From: Favolaschia claudopus
Lineage: Eukaryota > Basidiomycota > Agaricomycetes > Agaricales > Mycenaceae
Assembly (NCBI GenBank): GCA_037176885.1
Contig: JAWWNJ010000093.1
Location: 744,001-808,000, forward strand
DNA length: 64,000 nt
Direction of reading: 5' to 3'
Of the stretch, positions 52,932 through 63,971 are shown one piece after another (position 1 is the stretch's first letter; every line of letters starts with the position of its first letter). The notes beneath the pieces were generated by a model. It was not told where the DNA came from. It searched no databases and saw nothing but the letters and a program-made list of their open reading frames with translations. A program made the position numbers and the translations under genes.

Positions 52932-53362
52932 TCACCGGCATTGCCGCATCTTCTTACACGACTGTCCTTCCTCAGTCACAGGTGGGAGAGGGAGCAGCCG
53001 CAATAATTACGTCTAGCAGCGCAGGGTCGCAAACGTCTCATGGGTATGTGGGTCATGTTATCTGAGCTAACTCTCTGATCCCGGTCAGAATTTCCCCACT
53101 AGTTGTTACTGCCATAGGTTTAAGTGGAACATCAATGATCGCTTTAATAGCGGGACTAACAGCCCTGCTGCTTTCTCGGAGAAAAAAAGGGAAGGCCAAA
53201 TTGGAAGAAACAACCCCTGCACCAGCACGGGTTGCGAGCATTAATCCTTTCATCATCGACCATCTGGTCCCTTGGGCAAGTCCGCCACCGTATACCACTC
53301 CTCCGGGATCTCCATGCCTAGCATTCAATCGAAAGTTCGGCTCCCATGAAAGGACCGTCTAG
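52932..53362 (+). CDS. C-terminal part of a single-pass membrane protein
   Basis: Two exons are readable. 52932-53043 gives a Ser/Thr-rich segment (SSYTTVLPQSQVGEGAAAII then TSSSAGSQTSHG). After a 45-bp intron (GTATGT...GTCAG, 53044-53088), 53089-53362 gives ISPLVVTAIGLSGTSMIALI, a hydrophobic transmembrane span of about 23 residues, the basic stop-transfer LLLSRRKKGKAK, and a Pro-rich cytoplasmic tail ending FGSHERTV. This layout (Ser/Thr-rich outside, one span, short tail) is common for fungal cell-wall sensors and related mushroom proteins of unknown role. The N-terminal exons, including any signal peptide, cannot be traced; codons upstream at 52700-52920 are broken. It may be a 5'-truncated gene. 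Confidence 0.5.
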
Positions 53363-53369
53363 TTTCAAA

Positions 53370-54160
53370 CAGATGTATGTTATGAATGCAGTTCTTAATT
53401 GACGATTCCTAAAAAAAACAGTTTCGAGTGCAAATTCGAGGGTATGGCGGACCAAGGTAAAGATTGCTGCGCAAAGAAATTTATATACCAAGACCCATTT
53501 CTCTTTACCACAATCTCTCCCCTTCGACTTATCCTTTCCTCGTCGTCGCCGTCACCATCCTGGACGTACTTAATTCTGATTGAAATAGCGCGTGTCCCTG
53601 GGTGCTTTTAACCAGATAAACCGGTTTAAAAACACCTCCGCTGAATAAGCTCAAAAAATGAGTTTTCCGCTCAATTTGTTTATTTTTCGTCGCAGGTTGT
53701 CGCGCAGAAAGTTATAGAATAGAATATAGGACCCCGCCGAAACGAAGATTTTACTAATAAAACCACATTCTGCGGTTCCGAATCTGCAATCTGGAGTGGA
53801 TTTGACCAAAATTACGGCTTGTCATGAAGTGTTGGCTGCAACCATACAACAGCAAAAGAACTTGGAATATCGAAAGAGTACTCCGAGTCGGCAATAAATG
53901 TTAGTATCTTCATTTGAGCACTGGGCGTTTACAGCGACAAATTGATAATGCCCAGAATGTAGCAAAGGGTATTCCCGACTTATCTTGACTCCCTCCCGTC
54001 CAATACAATCTCCAGCGGGCAGCCGCGACCGAATGAAGGAGGGGATGTAGTAAGTGCGACACTCTCATACTCAGACTCGTGGCGGTGCGCGCGCGAGTTG
54101 CGACACAGTCACTCGAGTGTGGCGCAAGTTGAAGACTTGCGACACTGTCGTCGGGCCATC
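53370..54160. other. No supported gene
   Basis: AT-rich sequence. At 54060-54150 short gcgacac/gtgtcgc motifs recur. It joins a gypsy fragment at about 54163 without an LTR. Confidence 0.35.
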
Positions 54161-54162
54161 GG

Positions 54163-55761
54163 TAAATGAGCTTCTTCGGGGCCGAGAAGTGTGAGTTTGA
54201 GCGGACCTCCATTGAGTACCTCGGCGTGATAATCTCCCACAACCACGTCGAGATGGAGCTGGAAAGGTTGCAGGAGTGGCAGCTTGGCCAGCGCCTGAGA
54301 ATAAGAAAGATGTGCAGCAGTTCCTTGGCTTCACAAACTTCTACCGCCGGTTCATTGCGGGCTTCTCAGATGTTGCTCAACCCCTCTTCAGACTCACCAA
54401 GAAGGGCATTGCCTGGACCTGGGGGCCTGAAGAGCAAGGTGCCTTTGACGAGCTCAAGCGGCGGGTGACTCGGGACCCCGTCCTGGTTCTCCCGAACCCC
54501 GAACGCCCATACCGGCTTGAGGCTGACAGCTCTGACTATGCCACCGGTGCCGTCCTCTCCCAGCAGGGTGACGATGGCAAGTGGCATCCGGTTGCGTTCT
54601 ACTCCAAGAGCTTGAACGAGGTGCAGCGGAACTACGAGATTCACGACAAGGAGATGCTTGCGATCGTGCGAGCCCTTGAGGAGTGGCGCCACTTCCTTGA
54701 GGGCGCGCAGCACCCGGTTGAGATCTGGATGGAGCACAAAAACCTGGAATATTTCCGGAAGGCCCAGAAGCTCAATCGCCGCCAAGCTCGGTGGTCTCTC
54801 TACCTCTCCCGTTTCGACTTCTCGCTGCACCACCAACCGGGTCGCCTCATGGGTCGCCCCGATGCGCTTTCTCGGAGACCGGACCATGGGGTGCAGGACG
54901 ATAATCAGGATGTCACCCTGCTTCGACCCGAGCTGTTCCACGTTCGGGCCGCTGAAGCCCTGGTTATCGATGGCCCTGAGGCTCCCCTCCTGCGCAACAT
55001 CCGTGATGCGCTGGCCGGAGAACCTGACCTTGAGGAGCCCATTGCCCTGACTGCCAAGGAACTCCTCAAGGCTCGAAGCGTCCGGTCTGCCCGGTCTTCG
55101 GAATGGCGTATTGAAGGTGGACTCCTTCACTTCCGGGGGAAGATTGTCGTTCCCCGGGACAAGGACCTCCGCCGGCGCATCCTAGAGCAGCACCATGACA
55201 CGCGCCTTGCAGGCCATGCCGGCCGTTTCAAGACTCTGGAGCTCGTGTCTCGGAACTACTGGTGGCCCCAACTGTCGCGCCATGTCGGCCGGTATGTTGC
55301 GACTTGTGACTTGTGCTGCCGCACCAAGGCGCTTCGTAGACTGCCGATTGGTGAGCTCCACCCCACAGAGATCCCCGAGGAGCGCTGGCACACCGTCTCA
55401 GTCGACTTCATTGTCGAGCTTCCCGAGGCCCATGGATACGATGCAGTCATGGTCGTTGTCTGTGCCCTTGGGAAGAGAGCGCACTTCATGGAGTGTCACA
55501 CCACCATTGACGCAGTTGGCGCTGCTCGGCTGTACTACCGGAACGTCTGGCGCCACCATGGCCTGCCGGAGAAGTACATTTCGGATCGTGGCACCCAGTT
55601 CATCGCAGAGTTCACGCGCGAGCTTTGGCGCCTCGTTGGGGTCACCCCAGCCACCTCTACGGCCTACCATCAGACCGATAGCCAAACAGAGCGCGTTAAC
55701 CAGGAACTCGAGCAGTACGTCCGGCTCTTCACCAATTACAAGCAGGACGACTGGGATGAGC
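54163..55761 (+). pseudogene. Ty3/gypsy Pol (RT end, RNase H, integrase), part 1
   Basis: Same family as 33771-40072. It starts abruptly within RT ([20 protein letters not shown]). A small deletion near 54257 shifts the frame. From 54276 the frame is open through RNase H ([19 protein letters not shown]), the integrase zinc finger and the D,D-E core ([32 protein letters not shown]). One codon of the usual HPQTDG is missing and G is S. It is interrupted at DELL (55761) by an LTR element with TSD TGAGC. Confidence 0.85.
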
Positions 55762-55799
55762 TGTTGGATTTTTGCCGGTAATGATGCCGAGATCAAATA

Positions 55800-56519
55800 G
55801 AGTATATACTAGAAACGAAAACGAAAACGACTATATATAGAATAGCCGATAGATGGCCGGTGGTGCCGTCGGCAGCAGGTTCAGAAACGAAAATGAAGCA
55901 GTCGGCACGGAACAAGTCAAGGTCGGCTCTATGACGCCAAGGGTCACGGTCACGTACATGCTCATGTTGGTCCCGTTCCGATGCTCGGCTACTACCTAAA
56001 AATAACCGAAATTGCCGTTTTTTCCCTCCGCAAATTGAGATGCTCGTGCAACTTAGCTACTGCCGGCAGCCAACACAAATTAACAGATAAATATAAAATA
56101 ATAATATTTGTTTACTTTATGTAGTCCATTCTTGTTTCCTATTTACATACCTTTAGTGTTTGTCTATAAGTATCATGTTTGCCACGAATCTCATACTTGG
56201 GTATCGTAAAAATTTCTATTTTGTGATTTTGAAGTGAAGTGATCTTCACTCTTCAATTAAGTGCTAAGTAAGACACGCCGTGTGCGTGACCTGGTACAGC
56301 CACTCGGACGCGTTCGGCAAGCGGCCGATGACACAATAGACCACAGTGCACTGATATACTGTGACTGTGACATCAATCCAATCCTCTCGGCTTCTTTGCC
56401 CGGTCAATGCGGTCATTTTCGTTTCTGAATGCTGGCAATTGATGGACTTGATGGCCTGGAAGGCCGCCTGATCATTATCAGCTAGCCGCGTTTTCGTTTT
56501 CGATTTTCGTTCATACCGG
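55800..56519. mobile_element. 720-bp hAT-like insertion in an LTR
   Basis: The 8-bp repeat ATCAAATA flanks it (55792-55799 and 56520-56527), proven by the uninterrupted sister LTR (gatcaaatacgatg at 58472-58485). Ends are rich in GAAACGAAAACGAAAACG in inverted orientation. No transposase. A related truncated copy is at 21822-22021. Confidence 0.8.
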
Positions 56520-57074
56520 ATCAAATACGATGAATAGGTTTGCAATCACACTACGGTTAGATAGAATGTGTGTTAGGGCAAACAGATGCCCTACACTGTA
56601 GATTCAGTCTGGTATTTATACTACAGTAGGTATTCTAGCTAATTCTACTAGGTTCTGTAAATGTGAGTCAAAAGAATATTCTAGAGAGTTCGCGAGGAGG
56701 TGCGTCACAGCCTCAGATTTCCAACACTCCCCTTGACGCAACATCCGAGCTCTATCAAATCCAGCTCCCCCTGGAGCTCACAACCATGTCTAGACTCCCG
56801 AGTTGGCACAGTACACAGTGTTATGCAGCCATCATGGCACAGAGGACCATCTCCTCGCACCGGCTCGCACGTCCCCCATCAGACGGCATCACGCCTAACA
56901 GTTTCGCAGGACCTGTACGCTCATAACCGTTACACGTTGGACTTTTCGGGTTTGGAAGATAAGCAGGGTGGATTGTGGGGATATTGGAAACGGCGGATCA
57001 ATGAAGGCGGAAGAGTAAATGTCGATTAAAAATTGGTTATAACGTAGGAGGGCGGCGAGGAAGGAATAAATGAA

Positions 57075-58374
57075 TTAGATCTCAAAAGCGAAGTCGTCAT
57101 TGAGATCGTCGGCTTCGTCGTATTCGTCGTATTCTGCGCCGCTGTCGGCGTGAGCAACTGCCGCAACAGTATTGCTAGTGCGCGGTGATGGGCAATCACG
57201 CGAAAGGTGTCCGCGGCCGCCACAGTTGAAGCATTCAACGGGCTGCTTGCCTTTGGAAAAGGACACGGCTGATTTCTGCTTAGCGGGGTAACTGCGGTTG
57301 CGAGTCACCAGAGCGGCAGACTTTGCTTCGCGGTCATTAGAGAGTTTGCGGTGAGCCGCCAGAAGCCACCAGGTGGCTCCAACGGCATGCGGATTGGAGC
57401 GGCTACGTCATGTGGCGGCTCGTTCAGCGGCTCGTCGCGCGCGGTCCTTAGCACGATTTCGAGGTTGGGTGCCTTGTATATTTGACTATACCTTCAGCCA
57501 ATAAGAGTTCGTTGTCCAAAGGTGCATAATTGTTTTGAATTGAAGCAATTTCCAGCGTCAACCGAAGTCTTCGGCTCAAATGCGCGATGGCGTCAGATTT
57601 TCGGGTCGGATTTTCTTCGTGTGTGTATGGCTCAAGATATAGATGACTAAGTACTAAGAATAGACTTGCAAAACCAAATTTGAACCAGTTTTACCAGCCA
57701 CCAAACGAGCCGCCAGACAGCATAGCCGCTCCAATCCGCATGCCATTAGAGCCGCCAGGTGGCTTCTGGCGGCTCACCGCAAACTCTCTATTCTGACCAC
57801 GACGACGGGCCTCCATCAAAATGGCGGCGTGAATTTTGGTTGGTTTCTTCAGCAGCTCGGCATCGAGTGCAGCTGATGAGACCCAAGAATCCCATTCGTC
57901 TGGCATGGACGTGAGAAGTGCGAGGGAAAATACGGGGTCGGCGAGGGGGTAGCCGTAAGTGCGGAGTTCCTCGGCATGGCTCTTCATAGAGCGCAAATGC
58001 TCTTGAATGTCGGTGTCGCCTGTGGCGCGAGTGGAGAAGAGCTGGCGGATGGCAATGATGACACCAATGCCGCCGTCGGTCTCGTAGTTCTCCTTGAGCG
58101 TCGTCCAGGCCTCGAGCGCAGTTTTGGCGTTGCGCACATCAACAATGATGTGTGGAGCTACGCGAGTACGGATCTGCGTGAGAGCGCGGCGATCAGCTTT
58201 CTTCCATGCCGCATCTGGCGGTGATTTATCATCGGCAACCTTGGCGGCAGCGTCCGGCTGGATATGATCATCCAGTCCCATGTCGTTGAGTACGTCCTCA
58301 ATTTGGACGGCCCACGAGGCATAGTTCTCGACACCGGTAAGAGGGTCGAGGGAGAGTCGGTAGGAGGATGACAT
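57075..58374 (-). pseudogene. Copia-type Gag interrupted by a MITE
   Basis: 58374-57790 encodes 195 residues: SLDPLTGVENYASWAVQIED (conserved NY..W), AWTTLKENYETDGGIGVIIA, LRSMKSHAEELRTYGYPLAD and LLTSMPDEWDSWVSS, typical of the UBN2/copia Gag capsid. The frame is broken at QN by a MITE flanked by ATT. It continues at 57335 as DREAKSAALVTRN to the knuckle CFNCGGRGHLSRDC and the acidic tail EYDEYDEADDLNDDFAFEI. Without the MITE and one ATT the two parts join in phase to about 281 residues, almost the length of the Gag at 22728-23576 (282), although the sequences differ. Confidence 0.85.
57339..57789. mobile_element. MITE in gag, AGAGAGTTTGCGG ends, 3-bp TSD
   Basis: 451 bp. Terminal repeats begin AGAGAGTTTGCGGTGAGCCG and extend about 65 bp with few mismatches. 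TSD ATT at 57336-57338 and 57790-57792. A 3-bp A/T-only TSD suggests the PIF/Harbinger group, although that group usually targets TTA/TAA. Confidence 0.8.
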
Positions 58375-58442
58375 GATGGGATGGGATAGAGAGGAGCGAG
58401 TAGCGTAGCCGGGTTATCGGAGGCGATTCCGAGATCTGTTTG

Positions 58443-58679
58443 TGTGTGGATTTTGCCGGTAATGATGCCGAGATCAAATACGATGAATAGGTTTGCAATC
58501 ACACTACGGTTAGATAGAATGTGTGTTAGGGCAAACAGATGCCCTACACTGTAGATTCAGTCTGGTATTTATACTACAGTAGGTATTCTAGCTAATTCTA
58601 CTAGGTTCTGTAAATGTGAGTCAAAAGAATATTCTAGAGAGTTCGCGAGGAGGTGCGTCACAGCCTCAGATTTCCAACA
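58443..58679 (-). repeat. LTR of the second gag-only element (5' LTR)
   Basis: Matches 55762-55799 plus 56520-56726 except for one or two bases at the start. Confidence 0.85.
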
Positions 58680-58684
58680 TGAGC

Positions 58685-58942
58685 TACTACCTGCAGCGGA
58701 GTTTGCGTACAACAACCACATGCACTCCTCCACGCAGCAGGTACCGTTCATGACGGACACTGGTCGGCTTCCACGTATGGGCTTTGAGCCCCACGCTGCA
58801 CGTTCTAGGTTGGAGGCTGTAAACGAGTTCCACGATCGGATTGCGTCAGGGGTTTCCGAGGCAAAGGCGGCACTCGTCAAGGCCAAGGCAGAGTACAAGC
58901 AGTACTATGACCGCCGGCGGACACCAGCTCCAGACATCAAGG
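58685..58942 (+). pseudogene. Ty3/gypsy Pol, part 2 (integrase C-terminal region)
   Basis: Continues the Pol from 55761: [40 protein letters not shown], and [18 protein letters not shown]. It ends at about 58942 before the GPY/F and chromodomain parts; the following sequence is unrelated. Confidence 0.85.
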
Positions 58943-59433
58943 CCTCAATGCCTGAGAGGGATCCATCAGAATGAGATTCAATGCAATTTATTCAATGTTG
59001 ATTATGAGCGCCAACTCCGAATGCGCATACGAAGCGGTAGAAATTGCAGGTAATTGGGCACCTTCTGCAGATTAACCGTTGGCTCAGTTCTTGTTTATTA
59101 TCCTTCGATGCGACGGACTTTCTCATTGCTCGGGAGGGTGTTGCTAGTTCTACGGAACCTTTTGTCCCGTCCCCAGCATGCCCAGCATCGGGCATCACCT
59201 CCACAGATTATTCCAGTCTGACGCTGGCAGAGAAAGAAGAACTTACAACAGACAGTACTGTTGTATCATCAATTACCTGGTTTCTCGAGAGGGAGCGAGG
59301 GGATGTTCAGCTGCGCAAGTACTCTGGTACTCTTTGATCACCCCAAATACTCTGACAAGCAGGGTGCAACTATCAACGCATTCCAGTATTTGTCTATTTG
59401 TACTCGAAAAAGACACTGGTTCTGGCAGATATA

Positions 59434-59602
59434 CAGTCGAAGCTGTCATAACCCATAGCCCTCGGTTAGAGCGAAAAAGCTATGGGATTTGACAGATTTA
59501 TGGGTTTATCCCAGCCAAAAACCGGTCAAAAACCCCCAAAGATGTATGGGTTAAGGGAGATTATGGGTTATGAGAGCTATGGGTTATGACAGCTTTCGAC
59601 TG
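59434..59602. mobile_element. 169-bp Tc1-type MITE, CAGTCGAAGCTGTC ends
   Basis: Terminal repeats CAGTCGAAGCTGTCATAACC and, inverted, CAGTCGAAAGCTGTCATAAC. TA flanks both sides. Inner ATGGGTT units recur several times. No ORF. Confidence 0.8.
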
Positions 59603-59809
59603 TACAAGGTGCGCTGAATTCCCAGCTTCTGAATTCGAGCAGATCTATTACTCTTTCTATAGCATCAGAAAGTCACAGTCGTCTGAGTCAGAAGGCTGTC
59701 TTGTTTGATCTTATGTCCCACACAGCCAACCGGTGCGTACAGTGCAACTGGTGACTTCTTAAAGGTAACACCGGCCCTCAGAAAACTTTCTCATTTACAT
59801 TTTTACAAT

Positions 59810-60251
59810 AGAGACTTTGCGCAGAGCCACCGGTAGCCACCCAGTGGCTTTCACGGCATGCGCTGTGGAGCGGCTTTACGGCATATGGTGGCTCGTTTGG
59901 TGGCTCGTCGCCCGCGTTACAGGTGGGCTTCAAGTATCTACATGGTATCTCTGTGACTATACCTCAATGTAGTGAGGTGTCGTGGTTAGGTTACCAGTTT
60001 CCCGCTTTATTTGGTGCGTTTTTGGCCGGTTCTTGCAAAACCGACGGTTGGCGTGGAACCTTGGTGTGCTTCCTGGGGGTTTGGGAGCCTAGTGCTTCGA
60101 GGTCATCCAAGGGGGTGAAAAAAATGCCGAAGAAAATGAATTTCAAGTTGTTCTTCCAGCCACCGAATGAGCCACAATATGCCGTAGCCGCTCCACAGCG
60201 CATGCCGTGGGAGCCACCGGGTGGCTCCCGGTGGCTCTGCGCAAAGTCTCT
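59810..60251. mobile_element. MITE, second copy of the AGAGA(C/G)TTTGCG family
   Basis: 442 bp with ends AGAGACTTTGCGCAGAGCCA and complement. TSD AAT at 59807-59809 and 60252-60254. The arms are diverged from those of 57339-57789 but have the same order of GAGCC/GGTGGCT blocks. Confidence 0.8.
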
Positions 60252-60397
60252 AATAGCCTGTTTGCGATGCAGGCTAATGGCTAAATAAGTGTCCAGATTC
60301 ACAAAAGATACCCCCGGTTCGAGTATCCAAATTTCATTCCAGGCTAGTGCCGGGTATGGAAAGCCGATGTATTATACAACCGGTATTATACACCGTA

Positions 60398-60763
60398 CAG
60401 TTGCGGCAAAATCAATTTACTTACCAAATAAGGAAATTCTCATCAAATCCGCTCTACCGCACAGCAAAACCACCACAAGCACGTTGAAATGGCACAAAGG
60501 GCCTGTACTCCTGGAGTTGAGCCGGTCTACGCACAAAAAACGACCGGATTCGTCATGTTTCTCACTGCTTTTGGCTGCACTTTATGAGACAAAGTTGCTG
60601 GTTATCCCGGCGAAACCAATACAGAGACGCCAGTTTCCCTACATCAGGACAGGCCAGCAGTTCTTGGTAGGCTTATCAATTTACCGCTCAAAAAAAACGA
60701 GCGAAAGGAGCGAATTGACGAGAATTTTCTTATTTAGTAAGTAAATTGATTTTGCCGCAACTG
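60398..60763. mobile_element. MITE, CAGTTGCGGC family, diverged copy (366 bp)
   Basis: CAGTTGCGGCAAAATCAATT and its complement at the ends, flanked by TA. The interior is diverged from the 379-bp copies. Confidence 0.8.
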
Positions 60764-60954
60764 TATAATACTGTATGATACCTTCAATACGAGCGGGCCC
60801 TCAGAGGCAATGTATCAAATGTATGATTCCAAGGTGAATTTGGGTGCATTTTGGCCCTTGAGGCCGCAAAATTCCAGTGGTAAAACAAAACTTTGATGTC
60901 GGATGTGCGACTCATCGGCTCAACAGCCATTTTATGCAGCTGTATCGGGACATA

Positions 60955-61254
60955 CAGTTGCGGCAAGATCAAATTACTTACCAAATAAGGAAATTCTCAT
61001 CAGAACTGCCCGACCGCACAGAAAACCATCCATACGTAGGCTGGAATGGCACAAAAGGCCTGGACTCCTTTGATTGAATACATCTAGGCACAAAAAATAA
61101 CCAAATTCATCATACTTCCAACTGATTTTGGTCGCACTTTGATACACAAACTTGGCGGCTATCCAGCCAACATCAATGCAAAGACACAAATTTTTCTACA
61201 CCAGGCGTACAAGATGGAGCCTCTAAGTATTTCTGTCCGCTTCCCGCATGAAAC
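60955..61254. mobile_element. MITE, CAGTTGCGGC family, truncated copy
   Basis: Starts after TA and follows copy 2 (38054) almost base for base for 300 bp, sharing its variant positions, then breaks off at about 61254. Confidence 0.85.
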
Positions 61255-61499
61255 AGCAGGCCTCAGTGACAACCCTACCGTTCACCATTCGCAAATAGAG
61301 TATTAAATTGGATTTGTAAGATTGGGCTGGCCCACATCACCTTTACGAGCCTTAGGTCGTCGTTATGTACAGCGTCGGGCCTGGAAAGTTCCGCGACCCG
61401 GTGAAGAACTTGGGGCCTCAAAGATGCATTTAATATCTTCAATATGTTCTATATCTCTGTCGTCCACGGCCTTTGCGTTGAGTTTGCCCGAGCGCTTCG

Positions 61500-62226
61500 C
61501 GACGCAATATTCATTCCGGACCCAATAATCGACAAAGCAAGAATTGTTGCGTGGGGTAATCGACAAAAGCCGCCACAAGACTGGAATCATCTTCTCCGCA
61601 CATCGTCTGCCTGGCTCTGGCGACGCTGCAAGCGGATCATCCCTCCACCGAAAGAGCTGTATCCCCTTGTTGCCAATGTCTTTCGCACATTTGGCCCTCT
61701 GAAAGATGCAAAATCGGGATTGCCGTTATTCAATTCAGCTGCTTGGGGCCGTCGCGAAGAATGTACTAGACCTCATTCAAAAGGGATACTCGTCTGATCC
61801 CCCAGGGATTGCACTCTACTACGGCCTTGGGGAAGACAAGAACGGATTGCCCCTCTTCCGATGTGTTCGAGGCTCGGAGTCACATATCCCGAGGGAGGAG
61901 TGCACCGTCACCTTTTATCTCATCTCTCTACCTCTGGCGCTGGAATTCGTCACGCTAATGCAAGCCTTAAAGATTTCATTTGTCGACACAATCTCGTTGT
62001 TCGGACCTTGACCTACCAAGCGGAGAAAAACTTGTTCCATTCAATGATGTCGGGCAATGCGTCGAGCAACGTGTCGTTCGGTAATTTCAGCTCAGTTGCA
62101 GACGTCGACCGTGGCGTAAGGTATTTCAATGCGAGAGCTGATAGCAGCGATGATATATTCTATAAGGTACGCCGAGCGAGCGCACTCACGATGCCGTATG
62201 TGCGTGAGAGATACGGGTTGTCTTGA
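61500..62226 (+). pseudogene. Relic of a repeated mushroom protein of unknown function
   Basis: Reading with frame changes gives ELYPLVANVFRTFGPLKDAK (about 61655-61715), VLDLIQKGYSSDPPGIALYY, LGEDKNGLPLFRCVRGSESH (about 61760-61880), TYPEGGVHRHLLSHLSTSGA, GIRHANASLKDFICRHNLVV and a Ser-rich end, with the stop at about 62224. The D-P-P-G-I-x-L-Y and E-G-G-V-H motifs with RH and RHNL downstream look like a repeated, transposon-associated family in Agaricomycetes. I cannot name its activity. At least two frameshifts make it a pseudogene. Confidence 0.45.
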
Positions 62227-63004
62227 AATAAAAGACCGGAGTTCAGGTGGCTTGGATTTCGGAGTAGAAAGCGAATGAGTATATCTTGAATGACTGTGAG
62301 TCTGGTTGCACTCAAAGACGGCACCACCCTGTATCGAATAATCAATTATGAATGCATACTGTACTATTTCTTCAGCCGCTGTGACCTGTGACCACTTAAC
62401 TTTCACTTTTTCACTAATTCAAATTGCCTTTTTAGGAGGTTTTCGGCGTTTTCCGGATGGGAAAACGGGCCAAAACTGCCCTGTGACCTGTGACCACTTT
62501 CAAATAACTTCAATTCAGGTCTGGCTGTGACCTGGGACATGAAGTTGTGGTCGAAATAGTACAGTACCTTCCCTGTTATAATATGGAAGGAGTCGTGCTC
62601 TGCGACGCCGAGTCGAAGCTGGCTCCGTACTGTATAGTTTCCTTGGATATTCGTAAATGCCTGGGCCAGCACGTGACAGGGAAAAACATTGTAAATTGGT
62701 CGGGGAAACATAGTGGGAAACAACTGTGTACATGCAGGTACGCGCCTCGCATTTTTGCACTCTATCACGATCCGAGCTTGGTTGGTCATCATCGGCCTCT
62801 TTAATCCCAAAACAATGATCGGATGGTCTCCTCCCATTAAGGGACATTAAACCTGCGCCGGGAAGTTTTGTCACATGTGACATCACGTTCCCACGCACTC
62901 GCGCTCTTTTGCCTCTTTCTTCAGCTGATGCGACCCTTTTCTGCACTTTCTGGGTACAGGGACCTTGCCTCAAAGTAATTAGATTTGTTTCCTCCAGATT
63001 TTTC

Positions 63005-63174
63005 GCCGTTTCAGGCGAACTCCCAGCGAAATTGGCATCCTCGTCAAATTTTGCGGCGCACCACTGCGTGGAGCTGCCGCTTGACGATGATGGCAATTTA
63101 GCTGTTAGTTCACCTGATGCGCCGCAAAATTTGACGAGGATGCCAATTTCGCTGGGAGTTCGCCTGAAACGGCT
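63005..63174. repeat. Compound palindrome with an extra direct repeat
   Basis: Arms of about 57 bp at 63005-63061 and 63118-63174 are near-perfect complements. The loop contains a diverged direct copy (GACGATGATGGCAATTTAGC) of the right arm (GACGAGGATGCCAATTTCGC), so three related units sit in 170 bp in one inverted and one direct arrangement. Confidence 0.75.
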
Positions 63175-63557
63175 CAAAAGCTTCTGAGTCATCTTGTGCG
63201 GGCTTTCAAAGTTAAATGATTTTTTGCTAAATACATCTGGTAGTTGGGTTGCAGATTCTAATTTTTCCGATTTCTTTTTTTTTTTAGATTGAAATTCGGC
63301 CGCAAATGCGTTTTCTCAATTTCAGAAAGAATGGGATATGTAAAGTCCGGCATTCTGACCGGCGGCAGGTCCGGCGGCGAGAACGGCGGCGCGTTCTTGG
63401 CACACAGCCGTCAAATACACAGGACTCGTATGTGCGCCTCGCCTTTCGATGACGAGCTCATCCATGCCTCACCATGCTCACTAGGGTGACTGACATTTTC
63501 CCGCCGGCCCCCCGCCGTTTGTGGAAATGGGGCGGAGGCTTTGATGCGCCCTAGCTG

Positions 63558-63971
63558 ATGGCGGCTCTATCATCAATCACTGAGGCGGCCAAAGAACATG
63601 GTTCACTAGTCGCTGCTAATGGCGTTGTCTATCTGAATCACCCGGGGCGGCATGGCTTGACTCCTGCCACATTTGCCGATCTGCCGCTGGGCATTACGTC
63701 ACTCGACCAAACGATCGTCCTACCTTCCGCTGTACCAGCCGTACCAATCGCCAGACCGTCGGCAGAAAAATCCCATTTCCCATTTGTTCTCGCCAATTTT
63801 TGGGAAAAAACGAATTCCGAATCAGCGCCGAAAACCAGTCCAGAAAGGTTTGTCCCTTGGTTTGGGAAGGAACAATACTTAGCTAAGGAACTTGAACCCG
63901 TGGTGATTGCCGGCCCGGCCAACCCGACTTCCACATCATGTGACTTCCACGTTTCTTTATTGTCCTCCTAA
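63558..63971 (+). CDS. Unassigned ORF, 137 residues
   Basis: ATG 63558 to a stop at 63969-63971. It reads SITEAAKEHGSLVAANGVVY, LNHPGRHGLTPATFADLPLG, ITSLDQTIVLPSAVPAVPIA and ends in a Ser-rich tail. No domain, signal peptide or membrane span is evident. Composition is protein-like, and the minus-strand shadow frame is also open over most of the span, which weakens the call. It could be an exon of a gene that continues beyond the window. Confidence 0.3.
   Translation: MAALSSITEAAKEHGSLVAANGVVYLNHPGRHGLTPATFADLPLGITSLDQTIVLPSAVPAVPIARPSAEKSHFPFVLANFWEKTNSESAPKTSPERFVPWFGKEQYLAKELEPVVIAGPANPTSTSCDFHVSLLSS

Larger units (their letters stand above)
55762..58679 (-). mobile_element. Second gag-only copia-like LTR element, with two nested DNA elements
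   Basis: Left LTR 55762-56726 (about 237 bp once a 720-bp insertion is removed) and right LTR about 58443-58679, TGTTGGA...TTCCAACA. The TSD TGAGC lies at 55757-55761 and 58680-58684. A purine tract AAGGGGAG abuts the LTR at 56726 on the minus strand. The interior (56727-58442) contains only gag; no protease, integrase or RT is found. The element carries a hAT-like insertion in one LTR (55800-56519) and a MITE in gag (57339-57789). Confidence 0.85.
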
